Shown: positions 19,400-28,561, counted from the first letter of the stretch. The stretch: 64,000 nt of DNA from Tenacibaculum ovolyticum DSM 18103 (GCF_000430545.1 NZ_AUMF01000009.1:124001-188000), one strand, 5' to 3'. Notes: a model not told the origin generated them from the sequence alone. Translations and numbers: made by a program.

Positions 19400-19407
19400 T
19401 AATTTTG
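19400..19407 (+). promoter_or_regulatory. possible -7 element of the kdsA promoter
   Basis: TAATTTTG matches the Bacteroidetes TAnnTTTG -7 consensus 14 bases before the kdsA ATG. No clear TTG lies 17-23 bases upstream, so the -33 box is weak. A start at about 19413 would leave a very short leader. Confidence 0.4.
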
Positions 19408-19420
19408 TAGAAAATTTATA

Positions 19421-20242
19421 ATGATGGACTTGAAACTTATTCCGAATATAAAACACACAGATTCTAATAATTTTTTCCTTTTGGCAGGACCTTGTGCTAT
19501 TGAAAGTGAAGAAATGGCTATGCAAATTGCAGAAAAAGTAATTACGATTACCGATAAACTAGAGATTCCTTATATTTTTAAAGGAAGTTTTAAAAAAGCT
19601 AATCGTAGTAGAATTGATAGTTTTACAGGAATTGGTGATGAAAAAGCATTAAAAATTTTAAGAAAAGTTTCTGAAACTTTTAATGTTCCTACGGTAACTG
19701 ATATTCACGAAGTTTCAGATGCATATAAAGCAGCTGAATATGTTGATGTTTTACAAATTCCTGCTTTTTTAGTTCGTCAAACCGATTTGGTTGTAGCTGC
19801 TGCAAAAACAGGTAAAGTTGTGAATTTAAAAAAAGGGCAATTTATGAGTCCTGAAGCTATGCAACATGCCGTTAAAAAGGTACACGATGCTGGTAATGAA
19901 AAAGCATGGATAACCGACAGAGGTACTATGTTTGGATACCAAGATATGATTGTTGATTTTAGAGGTATTCCAACAATGCGTCAATACGCACCAACAGTTT
20001 TAGATGTAACACATTCATTACAACAACCTAATCAATCAAGTGGTGTTACAGGTGGAAGACCAGATATGATTGAAACAATTGCAAGAGCTGGAGTAGTTAA
20101 CAATGTTGATGGTTTATTTATTGAAACTCACTTTGATCCTGCAAACGCGAAAAGTGATGGAGCAAATATGTTACATCTTGATTATTTAGAAAAACTACTA
20201 ACCAACCTAGTTACCATTAGAAAAACGATAACAAACTTATAG
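19421..20242 (+). CDS. kdsA: 3-deoxy-8-phosphooctulonate (KDO-8-phosphate) synthase
   Basis: This 273-aa cytoplasmic enzyme condenses phosphoenolpyruvate with arabinose-5-phosphate to KDO-8-phosphate, the first committed step to the lipopolysaccharide inner core. The family signature 'FLLAGPCAIESEE' is at about residues 20-32. It is followed by 'FKGSFKKANRSRIDSFTG', 'TDIHE', 'QIPAFLVRQTDL' (active-site strand), 'ITDRGTMFGYQDMIVD' and 'DVTHSLQQPN'. The length is normal. Two ATGs are in tandem, so the start could be one codon later. The gene is followed by a transglutaminase-like gene 40 bases downstream. Confidence 0.95.
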   Translation: MMDLKLIPNIKHTDSNNFFLLAGPCAIESEEMAMQIAEKVITITDKLEIPYIFKGSFKKANRSRIDSFTGIGDEKALKILRKVSETFNVPTVTDIHEVSDAYKAAEYVDVLQIPAFLVRQTDLVVAAAKTGKVVNLKKGQFMSPEAMQHAVKKVHDAGNEKAWITDRGTMFGYQDMIVDFRGIPTMRQYAPTVLDVTHSLQQPNQSSGVTGGRPDMIETIARAGVVNNVDGLFIETHFDPANAKSDGANMLHLDYLEKLLTNLVTIRKTITNL

Positions 20243-20282
20243 GCATAATTTTTGATAAATAAAGTTGTTCTAAATCATTAAA

Positions 20283-21236
20283 ATGAAACAACTTTATTTT
20301 CTTTTACTCTTTACTGCATTTTCTTTATCTGCCCAAGATTATTCTTATGTAGATACTAAAGTAAAAACATACCCTAAATTAATTACGGCTGAAAAACTAG
20401 CCAGTAAAATAGCTATTGATTTTAATTCAGATGAAGAAAAGGCAAGGGCTGTTTTTAGTTGGCTATCTTTTAATATTAGTTATGATTTAAAGGAGTTTTA
20501 TAACCCTAGACAAAAAAGAATAGGTTTTAGCTATAAAAATGAAACTGAAAAGCAAGAAAAATTAAAGGCTATAAAAAATGCTTTTGTTACAAAAACATTC
20601 ATTAGCAGAAGTGCTTTATGTGAAGGTTATGCACAAGCTTTTAGCAAAACGTGTACGCTTTTAAATATTAAAAATAAAGTTATAAAAGGTTATGTACGAA
20701 ACTCTTCTTATGATATTGATAAAGTAAAAAAACGTGCCAACCACGCCTGGAATGCAGTAAAAATCAACAATAAATGGATTTATATTGATGCAACCTGGGC
20801 TGCCGGTGCAGTTACTAACGGTCGTTGGCAACGTAATTTTAATGACTACTATTTTAACATTCCTAAAGAAAAATATTTTTACACTCATTTTCCTGAAGAT
20901 TCTTTATGGAGATTACGTGTAAAAAAAATGAGTTTAGCTACTTATTTTAAACAACCAATTTACACTTCTTCTTTTCTTAAAAAGCAATATCATTTAGTAA
21001 AACCAAATACTGGTATTATTCACAGAAAAGCAAATACTCCCATTGTTTTTACACTCAAAAATGTTAAACCGAATCAAGCTATTTACTGTGGTTTTAGAGG
21101 AGTAAAATATGCAAAAAAAGCAAAAACTACTTTTAAGGGAAATACAGTATTAATTAGTATCACTCCACCTAGTAACAGTAAAGAACTTTATTTAATTATA
21201 GACAAAGAAGTTGTCTTAGAGTTTCTTCTAAAATAG
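20283..21236 (+). CDS. transglutaminase-like domain protein, exported
   Basis: This 317-aa protein has a signal peptide (MKQLYFLLLFTAFSLSAQDY). The central transglutaminase-core fold keeps its triad: Cys113 in 'SRSALCEGYAQAF', His154 in 'NHAWNAVKI' and Asp169 in 'WIYIDATWAAG'. The C-terminal ~90 residues form a beta domain ending 'ELYLIIDKEVVLEFLLK'. Such periplasmic proteins may act as peptidases or crosslinkers; the substrate is unknown. The collapsed paralogue at 21269-21630 directly follows. Confidence 0.85.
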   Translation: MKQLYFLLLFTAFSLSAQDYSYVDTKVKTYPKLITAEKLASKIAIDFNSDEEKARAVFSWLSFNISYDLKEFYNPRQKRIGFSYKNETEKQEKLKAIKNAFVTKTFISRSALCEGYAQAFSKTCTLLNIKNKVIKGYVRNSSYDIDKVKKRANHAWNAVKINNKWIYIDATWAAGAVTNGRWQRNFNDYYFNIPKEKYFYTHFPEDSLWRLRVKKMSLATYFKQPIYTSSFLKKQYHLVKPNTGIIHRKANTPIVFTLKNVKPNQAIYCGFRGVKYAKKAKTTFKGNTVLISITPPSNSKELYLIIDKEVVLEFLLK

Positions 21237-21268
21237 ATTTACTATATTTATAATAAAACTATTGCGCT

Positions 21269-21630
21269 ATGAAAAAACTTGCTTTACTTTTTTTATTTAT
21301 TTTAATAAATAAAAATCTATTCTCTCAAGATTTAAAAAAAGTTGATAAAATAATAGCTTCTTACATGAAAGCTGAATCTGTTGAAAGTCTTACCAAAAGA
21401 ATTGACTATGATTTTGAAACTGAAATAGAAAAGGTTAGAGCTATTTACACATGGATTGCTTTAAACATAGACTACAACATACTAAAAAGCAAAACATTAA
21501 CGCCTCCAAGTTTTATAGTTCATACAACTGATTCTGATTTTAAAAGGGCTAAAGAACGAAAAGAAATACCAATATTCATATATACATTGAAAATGAATTG
21601 GCTTTAGAATATAAAATTAAATTACACTAA
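21269..21630 (+). pseudogene. remnant of a second transglutaminase-like gene with internal deletion and frameshift
   Basis: The first ~75 codons (signal peptide ending 'NLFSQD', then 'ESLTKRIDYDFETEIEKVRAIYTWIALNID', here split in two readable halves) match the N-terminal part of the intact gene just upstream. The Cys/His/Asp catalytic core is missing. After about 21560 the frame of the C-terminal tail shifts: one frame stops at 21607, while another reads on as NIHIYIENELALEYKIKLH and stops at 21628-21630. That tail closely parallels the end of the upstream paralogue (LYLIIDKEVVLEFLLK). The arrangement is what a large internal deletion plus a frameshift would leave. The 112-aa open frame (21269-21607) may still be translated but cannot be an active enzyme. 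Confidence 0.72.
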
Positions 21631-21980
21631 TTTGATATTCTAATCGTATAAGCTTCTAGTAAAACTGATACTAATATTTCTTCTTTAACTTCCTCTAATG
21701 CATAATAACGCAACGATTTCACAGCCTTTCTTTTTTCTAAAACTAAAAAATTATTGTACTTTTTTAATGTTTTTTTAGAATAAAAACCTACATCAACATA
21801 CCCTTTTTTAGTGGCATTAAAGTAACACAAAGGCTTCCCTTTTAAATAATAGAAAGGAATTTTCCACTTATATAATAATTCTATTTCAGTAAAATTAGTT
21901 TCTATTAAAACCTGAAGATGTAATAAAATGGCTCTTAACGGCTCTTGTTGTTTTAATATATATTCTTCTGCTGGTTTCAT
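21627..21980 (-). CDS. DUF1801 domain protein
   Basis: This 117-aa cytoplasmic protein has the YdhG/DUF1801 fold: 'AEEYILKQQEPLRAILLHLQ' at the start, 'EIELLYKWKIPFYYLKGKPL' in the middle and 'GYVDVGFYSKKTL' later. The fold belongs to the MyoB/frataxin-like group; its cellular role is not established. It lies 15 bases after the histidine-kinase gene and may be co-transcribed with it. Confidence 0.82.
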   Translation of the reverse strand: MKPAEEYILKQQEPLRAILLHLQVLIETNFTEIELLYKWKIPFYYLKGKPLCYFNATKKGYVDVGFYSKKTLKKYNNFLVLEKRKAVKSLRYYALEEVKEEILVSVLLEAYTIRISN

Positions 21981-21995
21981 TCTCCTCTTTAAAAA

Positions 21996-23261
21996 TTATT
22001 TTGGTATGGTAAAATAAAAAGTTGTTCCTTCTCCTAATTTACTCTTTAACCAAATTTTACCGCCCATCATATTAATTATTTTTTTAACTAATGCCAAGCC
22101 CATTCCAATAGAATCCTTTTTTTCAAGCACTTCTAATTTTTGAAATAACTTGAAAATTTTTTCAAAATACTTTTCTTCTATTCCAATACCATTATCTTCA
22201 ATAGAAAATTGATAAAATTGATTAACCGTTTTGTAACTTATACTTATCAATTTCTCTTCATTTTCGTTATACTTAATAGCATTTTGAATTAAATTTTGGA
22301 ATACTTGTAATAATTGATATTCAATACCTTTTACCTTTGGAAAAGTATTTTTTAATAAGATTTTACATTTTACTCTAGAATTTGCTTTTGCAATATTGGT
22401 TAACATCTTATTTAAATCGATATCAGAACTATAATTACCTTGCTTTTTTTGTAATGAATATTCTAAAATACCATTTACCAACAACTCCATTTGGTTACTT
22501 TGCTCTATTATTAATTGCAGATTGCTATTTATTTCTTCATTAAAAACACTTTTATGATCATCTATTAACCATTGTGTTATAGTATATACATTTCTTATTG
22601 GGGTCTTTAAATCATGAGATATAACGTATGCAAACTCTTCTAGTTCTTTATTTTTTTCTGTTAAAACATTTGTTCTCTCAAGCAAATCTTTAGTTCTAAT
22701 CTTAACATCTTCTTCTAACTTTGCATTATTATTTATTAGCTTTTTTTTATACGTTAGAGAATTATTTAAAATAATAAAGGAAAAAAAGAAAATAGTAGTC
22801 ATTGATATTAAAATGGCTACTTCATCTATATCTGGTATGTCTGAATTAAATAACCTAAAATAAAGATGAAATAAACATGTTGCAGAGAAAAAAATTATTA
22901 AAAAGCGGTCTTTAAGTAATAATACTGTACCGAAAACGGATACATAAGTTCCTAATAAATAATCTAAACTAAAGTTATTAAAATAAGAAGTATATATTAA
23001 ATAATGCCCAAAAATAAATAAAGAAAAAAACGTAATCCATCCATAATTTTCAAGTACTTTTTTATTTTTTGTAAAAGGTAATAAACCAACAATTAAAAAT
23101 AAAAATAATAGCACTTCTCTAGCTCCATAAATTTCAGTTGCGTTTGGGTTTACACTTAAAATTAAAACAGAATATAAAAATAAGCCAGGACTCATTATAA
23201 GAAAAACAATACTTATGTTTTTAATTTCAAAATCTTCTAACCCCCCAATACTTTTTAACAT
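21996..23261 (-). CDS. membrane-bound sensor histidine kinase
   Basis: This 421-aa inner-membrane protein has an N-terminal half with about six hydrophobic segments (residues ~15-170), a coiled-coil linker (~170-210), a HisKA dimerisation domain with His216 in 'EEFAYVISHDLKTPIRN', and a HATPase domain with the N box 'LIQNAIKYNE', G1 'FSIEDNGIGIEE' and G2 'SIGMGLALVKK'. It ends 'GTTFYFTIPK'. There is no periplasmic sensor domain, so the signal is probably sensed in the membrane. No response regulator is adjacent, so it is an orphan kinase; its target is unknown. Confidence 0.9.
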   Translation of the reverse strand: MLKSIGGLEDFEIKNISIVFLIMSPGLFLYSVLILSVNPNATEIYGAREVLLFLFLIVGLLPFTKNKKVLENYGWITFFSLFIFGHYLIYTSYFNNFSLDYLLGTYVSVFGTVLLLKDRFLIIFFSATCLFHLYFRLFNSDIPDIDEVAILISMTTIFFFSFIILNNSLTYKKKLINNNAKLEEDVKIRTKDLLERTNVLTEKNKELEEFAYVISHDLKTPIRNVYTITQWLIDDHKSVFNEEINSNLQLIIEQSNQMELLVNGILEYSLQKKQGNYSSDIDLNKMLTNIAKANSRVKCKILLKNTFPKVKGIEYQLLQVFQNLIQNAIKYNENEEKLISISYKTVNQFYQFSIEDNGIGIEEKYFEKIFKLFQKLEVLEKKDSIGMGLALVKKIINMMGGKIWLKSKLGEGTTFYFTIPK

Positions 23262-23565
23262 CTTAAAAATTATTTATTTAAAATTAACATACAAGATAAA
23301 AGTATATTCTTAATATATACTTATAAAAATGTTTTTTTACTTTAAAGTAGCTTTTATAATCAATTAGTGCGTAGCATAACTTAAACATTTCACTTCATTA
23401 TCATTTTTAAAATTTTACCATACCGATTAACCTTATTTATATCAGAAAAATAATATTTTATAGTTTATTTTCTGTTAAAATTTTATTCACTACCAGTTTT
23501 ATATAAAATTTAATTTGTTAAAATGAAATAAAACCACTTACTTTGCATTTCAAAGTTCTTTAAAA
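23262..23565. other. AT-rich intergenic region between divergent genes
   Basis: These 304 bases separate the histidine-kinase gene (minus) from the membrane protein gene at 23566 (plus). I see no open frame or RNA. A TTACTTTGC at about 23539-23547 with TTG near 23516 could be a weak promoter for the plus-strand operon. Confidence 0.5.
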
Positions 23566-24174
23566 ATGAATTCACAAGATTATTTAAAAGATATTTCAGA
23601 AATTAAAAACTTAATGAATAAATCATCTCGATTTATTTCATTGAGCGGTCTTTCGGGTATTTTAGCTGGTATTTATGCATTAATTGGTGCTGCTTTTGCT
23701 TATTGGTTAGTAAATAATCATTCTAACGGTAAATTATTACTCGATGGCTGGGTGTTTCGACTTGCTTTTTTAGATTTATTACTTGTATTAATTCTAAGTA
23801 TTGGTACTGCTATTTTTTTAACAACTAAAAAAGCAAACAAGAGTAATATTAAAATATGGGATGCAACAACAAAACGATTATTAACAAATTTTATGGTGCC
23901 TTTAGTTGCTGGAGGGATTTATATCATTATTATTTTAAGTCAAGGTCGTTACGGACAAACAGGCGGATTAATGTTACTTTTTTATGGTTTAGCTTTAATA
24001 AATGCTTCTAAACACACTTTTGGAGACATAAAATATTTAGGATATATAGAAATTGTTCTTGGTCTTCTAGCATCATACTTTATTGGTTACGGCTTTTGGT
24101 TTTGGGTAATTGGCTTTGGTGTTATGCATATAGTTTACGGTACTTTAATGTATTATAAATACGACAAAAATTAA
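23566..24174 (+). CDS. hypothetical integral membrane protein, 6 TM
   Basis: This 202-aa protein has about six membrane segments (near residues 28-50, 66-88, 105-125, 132-148, 155-172 and 174-192) and a charged N-terminus 'MNSQDYLKDISEIKNLMNKS'. Proteins of this type are regularly found directly before a small winged-helix regulator and creD-like genes in Flavobacteria. No domain name or activity can be given. The next gene begins 2 bases after the stop, so they are co-translated. Confidence 0.75.
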   Translation: MNSQDYLKDISEIKNLMNKSSRFISLSGLSGILAGIYALIGAAFAYWLVNNHSNGKLLLDGWVFRLAFLDLLLVLILSIGTAIFLTTKKANKSNIKIWDATTKRLLTNFMVPLVAGGIYIIIILSQGRYGQTGGLMLLFYGLALINASKHTFGDIKYLGYIEIVLGLLASYFIGYGFWFWVIGFGVMHIVYGTLMYYKYDKN

Positions 24175-24176
24175 TT

Positions 24177-24473
24177 TTGAAAAATATTATTCTAAATATT
24201 AATAAGGCTTTTGACCATAGAATACGGCTAGGAATAATGTCTGTTCTTATGGTTAACGAATATGCCGAATTTACTACTTTAAAAGAATTATTAGGCGCTA
24301 CTGATGGTAATTTAGCTAGTCATAGTAAAGCTTTAGAAAAAGTTGAATTTATTAGGGTTGAAAAACAATTTATAGGTAGAAAACCAAATACTAGATACTA
24401 TGCAACAGACTTAGGTAAACAAGAATTTAAGAAACACATAGAGGCTTTAGAAAAGCTAATTAAAAATAAATAA
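24177..24473 (+). CDS. winged-helix transcriptional regulator (HTH_34/ArsR-MarR-like)
   Basis: This 98-aa protein consists of a single winged-helix domain: 'FDHRIRLGIMSVLMVNEYAE', then the recognition region 'LGATDGNLASHSKALEKVEF' and the wing 'KQFIGRKPNTRYYATDLGKQ'. It starts with TTG at 24177, two bases after the preceding stop; no ATG is available before the conserved domain. It probably controls its own operon with the membrane protein and creD. The ligand is unknown; there are no metal-binding cysteines. Confidence 0.85.
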   Translation: MKNIILNINKAFDHRIRLGIMSVLMVNEYAEFTTLKELLGATDGNLASHSKALEKVEFIRVEKQFIGRKPNTRYYATDLGKQEFKKHIEALEKLIKNK

Positions 24474-24526
24474 TATTTTTTTACACATCAACTTTGAAAA
24501 ACAAAGTTCTTTTAAATAAACACACT

Positions 24527-25912
24527 ATGGAAACATTAAACAAACAAAACGGAAGATTTGGTAAATGGGTTAAAACATCAATCACAGCAAGAATGCTTAT
24601 GGTTGGTTTCTTAATATTAATCTTATTAATTCCACTATCATTTATTAAAAGCTTAATTTATGAACGCATGAACAGGCAACAAGAAGTTGTTAAAGAAATA
24701 AATAAAAAATGGGGTAAAGAAGTTTTACTATATGGTCCTATTTTAAAAATACCTTACAAAACATATCATAAAAAATCAATTGTAAATCAAAAAACCAAAG
24801 AAGTCCAAACCGAAATGGTTGAAGAGATAAATTACGGTTACTTTTTCCCTAAAAAACTGGATGTAAATTCTACTATAAATCCTGAAGAAAAGAAACGTGG
24901 CATCTATAAAACAGCTGTTTACAACAGTAATATTAATATTTCGGGAAGCTTTACACAACCTGATTTTAGCGAAATGGATATTTCAAAAGAAGATATTCTT
25001 TGGAATAAAGCACGGTTAATAATAGAAACTTCAAACTTAAAAGGTGTTAATAGTTTGGTTGAAATTAAATTGAATAAGAATACATACTCTTTTACTTCTA
25101 AGTATAAAAACAACAATTCTAATAACACCTATAATAACGGCTATCTTGATTTACATAAACTAGAAAGTAAGTTTATAAACAAAGACGATATTCCTACTAA
25201 AAATGATGTTGACTTTAGTTTAAACATAAACATTAATGGTAGTAAACAAATCCGTTTTATACCTGTTGGTAAAGAAACTAATATAAATATAAAGTCTGAT
25301 TGGAAAACCGCTAATTTTATTGGTGAATACTTACCATATAATTCTGATAAAATTTCTAAAACTGGTTTTGATGCTAGCTGGAAAATTTTAGATATCAACA
25401 GACCCTTTCCTCAACAATCTTTTAAAGGGATTCCTAATTTAAAAGATTATGCTTTTGGGGTAAACTTTATGATTCCTGTAGATGAATACCAAAAGAGTGA
25501 GCGCTCTACTAAATATGGTTTTTTAGTTATTGGTTTAACTTTTTTAATCTTTTTCCTTATTCAAACAATGAGTAAAATTTCTATCCATCCGTTTCAGTAC
25601 TTAATGATTGGTGTTGCCTTAACAATGTTTTACACATTATTAATTTCTATTTCAGAGCATAGTAGTTTTTTAAAGGCATATATAGTTTCAGGAATTGCTG
25701 TAATTGGATTAATTTCGCTTTATTCAAAATCGATATTAAAAGGAATGAAATTCCCAATATTTATAGCACTATCATTAACAGCTTTATATGCTTTTATTTT
25801 TATAATAATTCAATTAGAAAATTTCGCTTTACTTGTTGGTAGTGTTGGGCTTTTTGCTATTCTAGCATCGGTAATGTATGCTTCTAGAAAAATTGATTGG
25901 CAAAACGGATAA
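24527..25912 (+). CDS. creD: CreD family inner-membrane protein
   Basis: The start is taken at ATG 24527 (METLNKQNGRFGKWV); an in-frame TTG at 24494 would add 11 residues. The protein has 461 residues. One TM segment lies near residues 20-42, then the signature 'YERMNRQQEVVKEINKKWGKE', a large periplasmic beta-rich domain to about residue 310, and five to six C-terminal TM segments beginning 'YGFLVIGLTFLIFFLIQTMS'. CreD is linked to envelope integrity and beta-lactam/colicin response in other bacteria. Here there is no CreBC; control is more likely by the upstream winged-helix protein. Confidence 0.9.
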   Translation: METLNKQNGRFGKWVKTSITARMLMVGFLILILLIPLSFIKSLIYERMNRQQEVVKEINKKWGKEVLLYGPILKIPYKTYHKKSIVNQKTKEVQTEMVEEINYGYFFPKKLDVNSTINPEEKKRGIYKTAVYNSNINISGSFTQPDFSEMDISKEDILWNKARLIIETSNLKGVNSLVEIKLNKNTYSFTSKYKNNNSNNTYNNGYLDLHKLESKFINKDDIPTKNDVDFSLNININGSKQIRFIPVGKETNINIKSDWKTANFIGEYLPYNSDKISKTGFDASWKILDINRPFPQQSFKGIPNLKDYAFGVNFMIPVDEYQKSERSTKYGFLVIGLTFLIFFLIQTMSKISIHPFQYLMIGVALTMFYTLLISISEHSSFLKAYIVSGIAVIGLISLYSKSILKGMKFPIFIALSLTALYAFIFIIIQLENFALLVGSVGLFAILASVMYASRKIDWQNG

Positions 25913-25931
25913 TTAGATTTGTTACTAAACA

Positions 25932-25970
25932 ACGTAAGACTTCATGTACATGAAGTTTTACGTTTTAAAA
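25932..25970 (+). terminator. terminator after creD
   Basis: ACGTAAgACTTCATG and CATGAAGTtTTACGT form a long stem with a 2-base loop and one mismatch, followed by TTTT. It lies between creD and the DUF2809 gene and argues that the TTG-initiated reading frame through it (from 25919) is not used. Confidence 0.75.
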
Positions 25971-25981
25971 ACTATATATAT

Positions 25982-26347
25982 ATGAAATTCAATTTAAAAA
26001 GTTTTATAACCTTTGTATTACTATTTATAACTGAAATTATTATTGCACAAACATCAGGTTTTATACGACATACCTTTGGTGATTTTCTAGTTGTAATGCT
26101 ACTTTACTATTTCGTAAAATCTTTTTTTAATATTGCCCCTAAAAAGTTAGCTATCTCAATTCTAATTTTTTCTTTTAGCATTGAAATATTACAAAATTTT
26201 AATTTGGTTAAAATGCTTGGTTTAGAAAGTTCTAGAATGGCAAATATTATTATAGGAAACACCTTTAGCTATGGAGATTTAATTGCCTATGCACTAGGTA
26301 TTGTTACTGTATTAATTATTGAGTTGGTGATTCAAAAGAAACAATAA
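25982..26347 (+). CDS. DUF2809 family membrane protein
   Basis: This 121-aa protein is taken from ATG 25982 (MKFNLKSFITFV); the longer TTG frame from 25919 would run through the creD terminator hairpin. There are four membrane segments. The family signature 'SGFIRHTFGDFLVVMLLYYFV' is near residues 25-45 (GFIRHTFGD, then the hydrophobic run), and 'FSYGDLIAYALGI' is near the end. The role is unknown; related proteins are VanZ-like small membrane proteins. Confidence 0.82.
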   Translation: MKFNLKSFITFVLLFITEIIIAQTSGFIRHTFGDFLVVMLLYYFVKSFFNIAPKKLAISILIFSFSIEILQNFNLVKMLGLESSRMANIIIGNTFSYGDLIAYALGIVTVLIIELVIQKKQ

Positions 26348-26451
26348 TTCATTTATTAATAAAAAGGCAGGTTTTGTTATTTTAATAAATTTATTTTTAT
26401 GTAATGTTTCATTTTTATTTCGACGAATAGTTGAAACTAATTTTAAAAAAA

Positions 26452-27357
26452 ATGAAAATAAAAAAACTAATCGCATTATCTGTTGTTACAATCACAACAA
26501 TGTATTCTACTGCAAATGCACAAGGTTTATTAGATGGGTTTACATCTAAAAAAGGGGATTTATCTATAACTTCTTCGTTCTCTATTAGTAAATACGATGC
26601 TTTTTACGTAGCTGATGTAAAAAATGAAGGTGTTCCTGTTCATGGTGAAATAAATCAAAATATTATTTCTCTTTATGCTAAATATGGAATTACTGATCGT
26701 TTGTCAGCAGTAATAAACGTACCTTTTGTTTCTGCTGATAATACAACAGGAGCTGCAGATCCTGTAAATGGAGAAAATTCGATATCTGAATTACAAGATG
26801 TTTCTATAGCTTTAAAATTAAATGCACATAAATTTAATTTTAAAAAAGCAAACTTAAATGTTATAACTGGTCTTACAGCTATTATTCCTACTGGATATGA
26901 ACCAAATGGAATTTTATCACTAGGAAGTGGAGCATTCGGATTTGATGTAACAGCTGGTTTACATTTAAACACAGATAGCGGTTTCTTCTCTACAGTTTTA
27001 GCTTCTTATAACCTTAGAGGTAATGCTGATAATAACTTAACACCTGGTAAAGATTTTGGAGTTCCTAATGCTTTTGTTACTAAAGCTAAAATTGGATATG
27101 CTAGTAAGTTTATTTACGTTGAAGCTTGGGGTGATTTTTTTAACTCTGAAGAAGGTGTTGATATTGGCTCTCCTGCTTTTAAAGGTAATTTTCCTGAGAC
27201 TAATGTAGATTATAGTAGTGTTGGTGTTACTATATATAAAAACATTATTCCTAAATTGGGCGTTAGTTTAGGCTTTGGTAAAGTAATTGATGGTAGAAAC
27301 ATAGGTGAATCGACTACTTTTTCGGCTGGTTTAACTTACAATGTATCTTTAAAATAA
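26452..27357 (+). CDS. outer-membrane beta-barrel (transporter-like) protein
   Basis: The start is set at ATG 26452 (MKIKKLIALSVVT), because it begins the signal peptide ending 'STANAQG'; an in-frame TTG at 26431 would only add a charged leader. The ~300-aa protein consists of amphipathic strands ('DLSITSSFSISKYDAFY', 'LYAKYGITDRLSAVINVPF', 'VSIALKLNAHKF') and ends 'FSAGLTYNVSLK'. The pattern resembles the MetA/phenol-degradation or DUF3187-like barrel group. No substrate can be assigned. Confidence 0.7.
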   Translation: MKIKKLIALSVVTITTMYSTANAQGLLDGFTSKKGDLSITSSFSISKYDAFYVADVKNEGVPVHGEINQNIISLYAKYGITDRLSAVINVPFVSADNTTGAADPVNGENSISELQDVSIALKLNAHKFNFKKANLNVITGLTAIIPTGYEPNGILSLGSGAFGFDVTAGLHLNTDSGFFSTVLASYNLRGNADNNLTPGKDFGVPNAFVTKAKIGYASKFIYVEAWGDFFNSEEGVDIGSPAFKGNFPETNVDYSSVGVTIYKNIIPKLGVSLGFGKVIDGRNIGESTTFSAGLTYNVSLK

Positions 27358-27363
27358 CAGCTT

Positions 27364-27415
27364 AATAATAAAAACGAGGCTTATCTATAACTAGATAAGC
27401 CTCGTTTTTATTATT
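27364..27415. terminator. bidirectional terminator with a 24-bp perfect stem
   Basis: The arms 27364-27387 and 27392-27415 are exact reverse complements around the loop TAAC, with A-runs on one side and T-runs on the other. It lies between the convergent barrel gene (ends 27357) and the GEVED gene (ends 27462) and can stop both. Confidence 0.9.
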
Positions 27416-27461
27416 ATAAATTTAGCAACTATTTATCTGTTCCTATTGTTTTAAAAACTCA

Positions 27462-28289
27462 TTATTGTATAACCAATCTAGTTGTTTCTAATGCTTGCCT
27501 AGAAATTGTTTGTACTGTATAAATACCTGAATTAAAATCAGATAAATCTAACGTTAGTTTATTATTAATAGTATTTTGATTTAATATACTACGTATTAAA
27601 ATACCATTACTATTAAATACTTTAAAAGTAATATTAGTAGTTGGTTTATTAAACGAAAAGGTAAAGTTACCGTTAGTACTTGGATTAGGAAAAGCAATAC
27701 TTTCTTGTACAGAAACCATACGCTCTCTTTTTGAACGAGATGCAACTACATTAATCATATAATCTTCTGTTTCTCCAAACCACTCATCACCACAAGAGCT
27801 TATTTGATCAGCATAAACTGCTCTAACACGCATTCTTGTTCTTCCTAGTTTAGCCGAATCTGGAACTACAAAAAAACTTAACCATTCATTTTTTGTTGGA
27901 TATTTTACATTACTTAATATCATTTCTTCAGATGCATCATCAAAATCTCCATCTTGATTCCAATCAACCCAATACCCAATTTTTGTATTTCTCCAAGCCG
28001 TTTCAACCTTTATAGTAATTAACCCTGCCTCATTTAAATTTGTATAAGGTCCTTTGGTTACATTTACATTATTAAACTCATAAAGTTCATAGCCATTATT
28101 ATATGTAGTTGTATTTCTAACTCCAGAAAAACCAACTTCTGTAATATGTTGCCCTCTTGGATTCTCATTAGTACTTTCACAATATATCTGCGTAGTATCT
28201 TGTAATCCGTTTGATTTGTTATTCTGAGCAATAAATAATTGCGCTAGTAATACCAATACTCCTGTTAATAATTGTTTTTTCGTATTCAT
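27462..28289 (-). CDS. GEVED domain protein with T9SS type A sorting domain
   Basis: This 275-aa exported protein has a signal peptide ending 'LAQLFIAQN'. Residues ~35-180 are a GEVED domain: 'VDWNQDGDFDDASEEM' (a calcium-loop-like segment), 'LGRTRMRVRAVYADQ' and 'CGDEWFGETEDYMINVV'. The last ~75 residues are a type A sorting domain: 'SIAFPNPSTNGNFTFSF', 'FNSNGILIRSI', 'LDLSDFNSGIYTVQ' and terminal 'RLVIQ'. GEVED domains usually sit on secreted peptidases or adhesins; here the domain stands almost alone, which suggests a small surface binding protein or a shortened protein. It is monocistronic. Confidence 0.85.
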   Translation of the reverse strand: MNTKKQLLTGVLVLLAQLFIAQNNKSNGLQDTTQIYCESTNENPRGQHITEVGFSGVRNTTTYNNGYELYEFNNVNVTKGPYTNLNEAGLITIKVETAWRNTKIGYWVDWNQDGDFDDASEEMILSNVKYPTKNEWLSFFVVPDSAKLGRTRMRVRAVYADQISSCGDEWFGETEDYMINVVASRSKRERMVSVQESIAFPNPSTNGNFTFSFNKPTTNITFKVFNSNGILIRSILNQNTINNKLTLDLSDFNSGIYTVQTISRQALETTRLVIQ

Positions 28290-28497
28290 CTTTTTTTTCT
28301 TAGTAAAATTTAAACTTTAGTTTCATTTTATAAGACAAAATTAATTTGCTATGGTTAATTAACGTGGCTTTAAATGTTACTAAACTGTATTTATAAGAAA
28401 AATAAAACAACCAATAAATAAGCGAAACAACCATCTATTAAACAACAAATTACTAAAAATAAAAACCTTAATTTAATATAAGAATAACATAAAAACG

Positions 28498-28530
28498 AAA
28501 AAAAAATCACTTTAAAAGTGATTTTTTTAA
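28498..28530 (-). terminator. terminator of the DUF3820 gene
   Basis: AAAAAATCACTTT and AAAGTGATTTTTTT pair around a 2-base loop, 32 bases past the DUF3820 stop. Confidence 0.75.
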
Positions 28531-28561
28531 TAGAATTCGAACTCAGAATAATAATATAAAA

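Noticed and set aside
25919..25981. TTG-initiated 5' extension of the DUF2809 gene
   Set aside because: It runs through the creD terminator hairpin and lacks family similarity; ATG 25982 is preferred.
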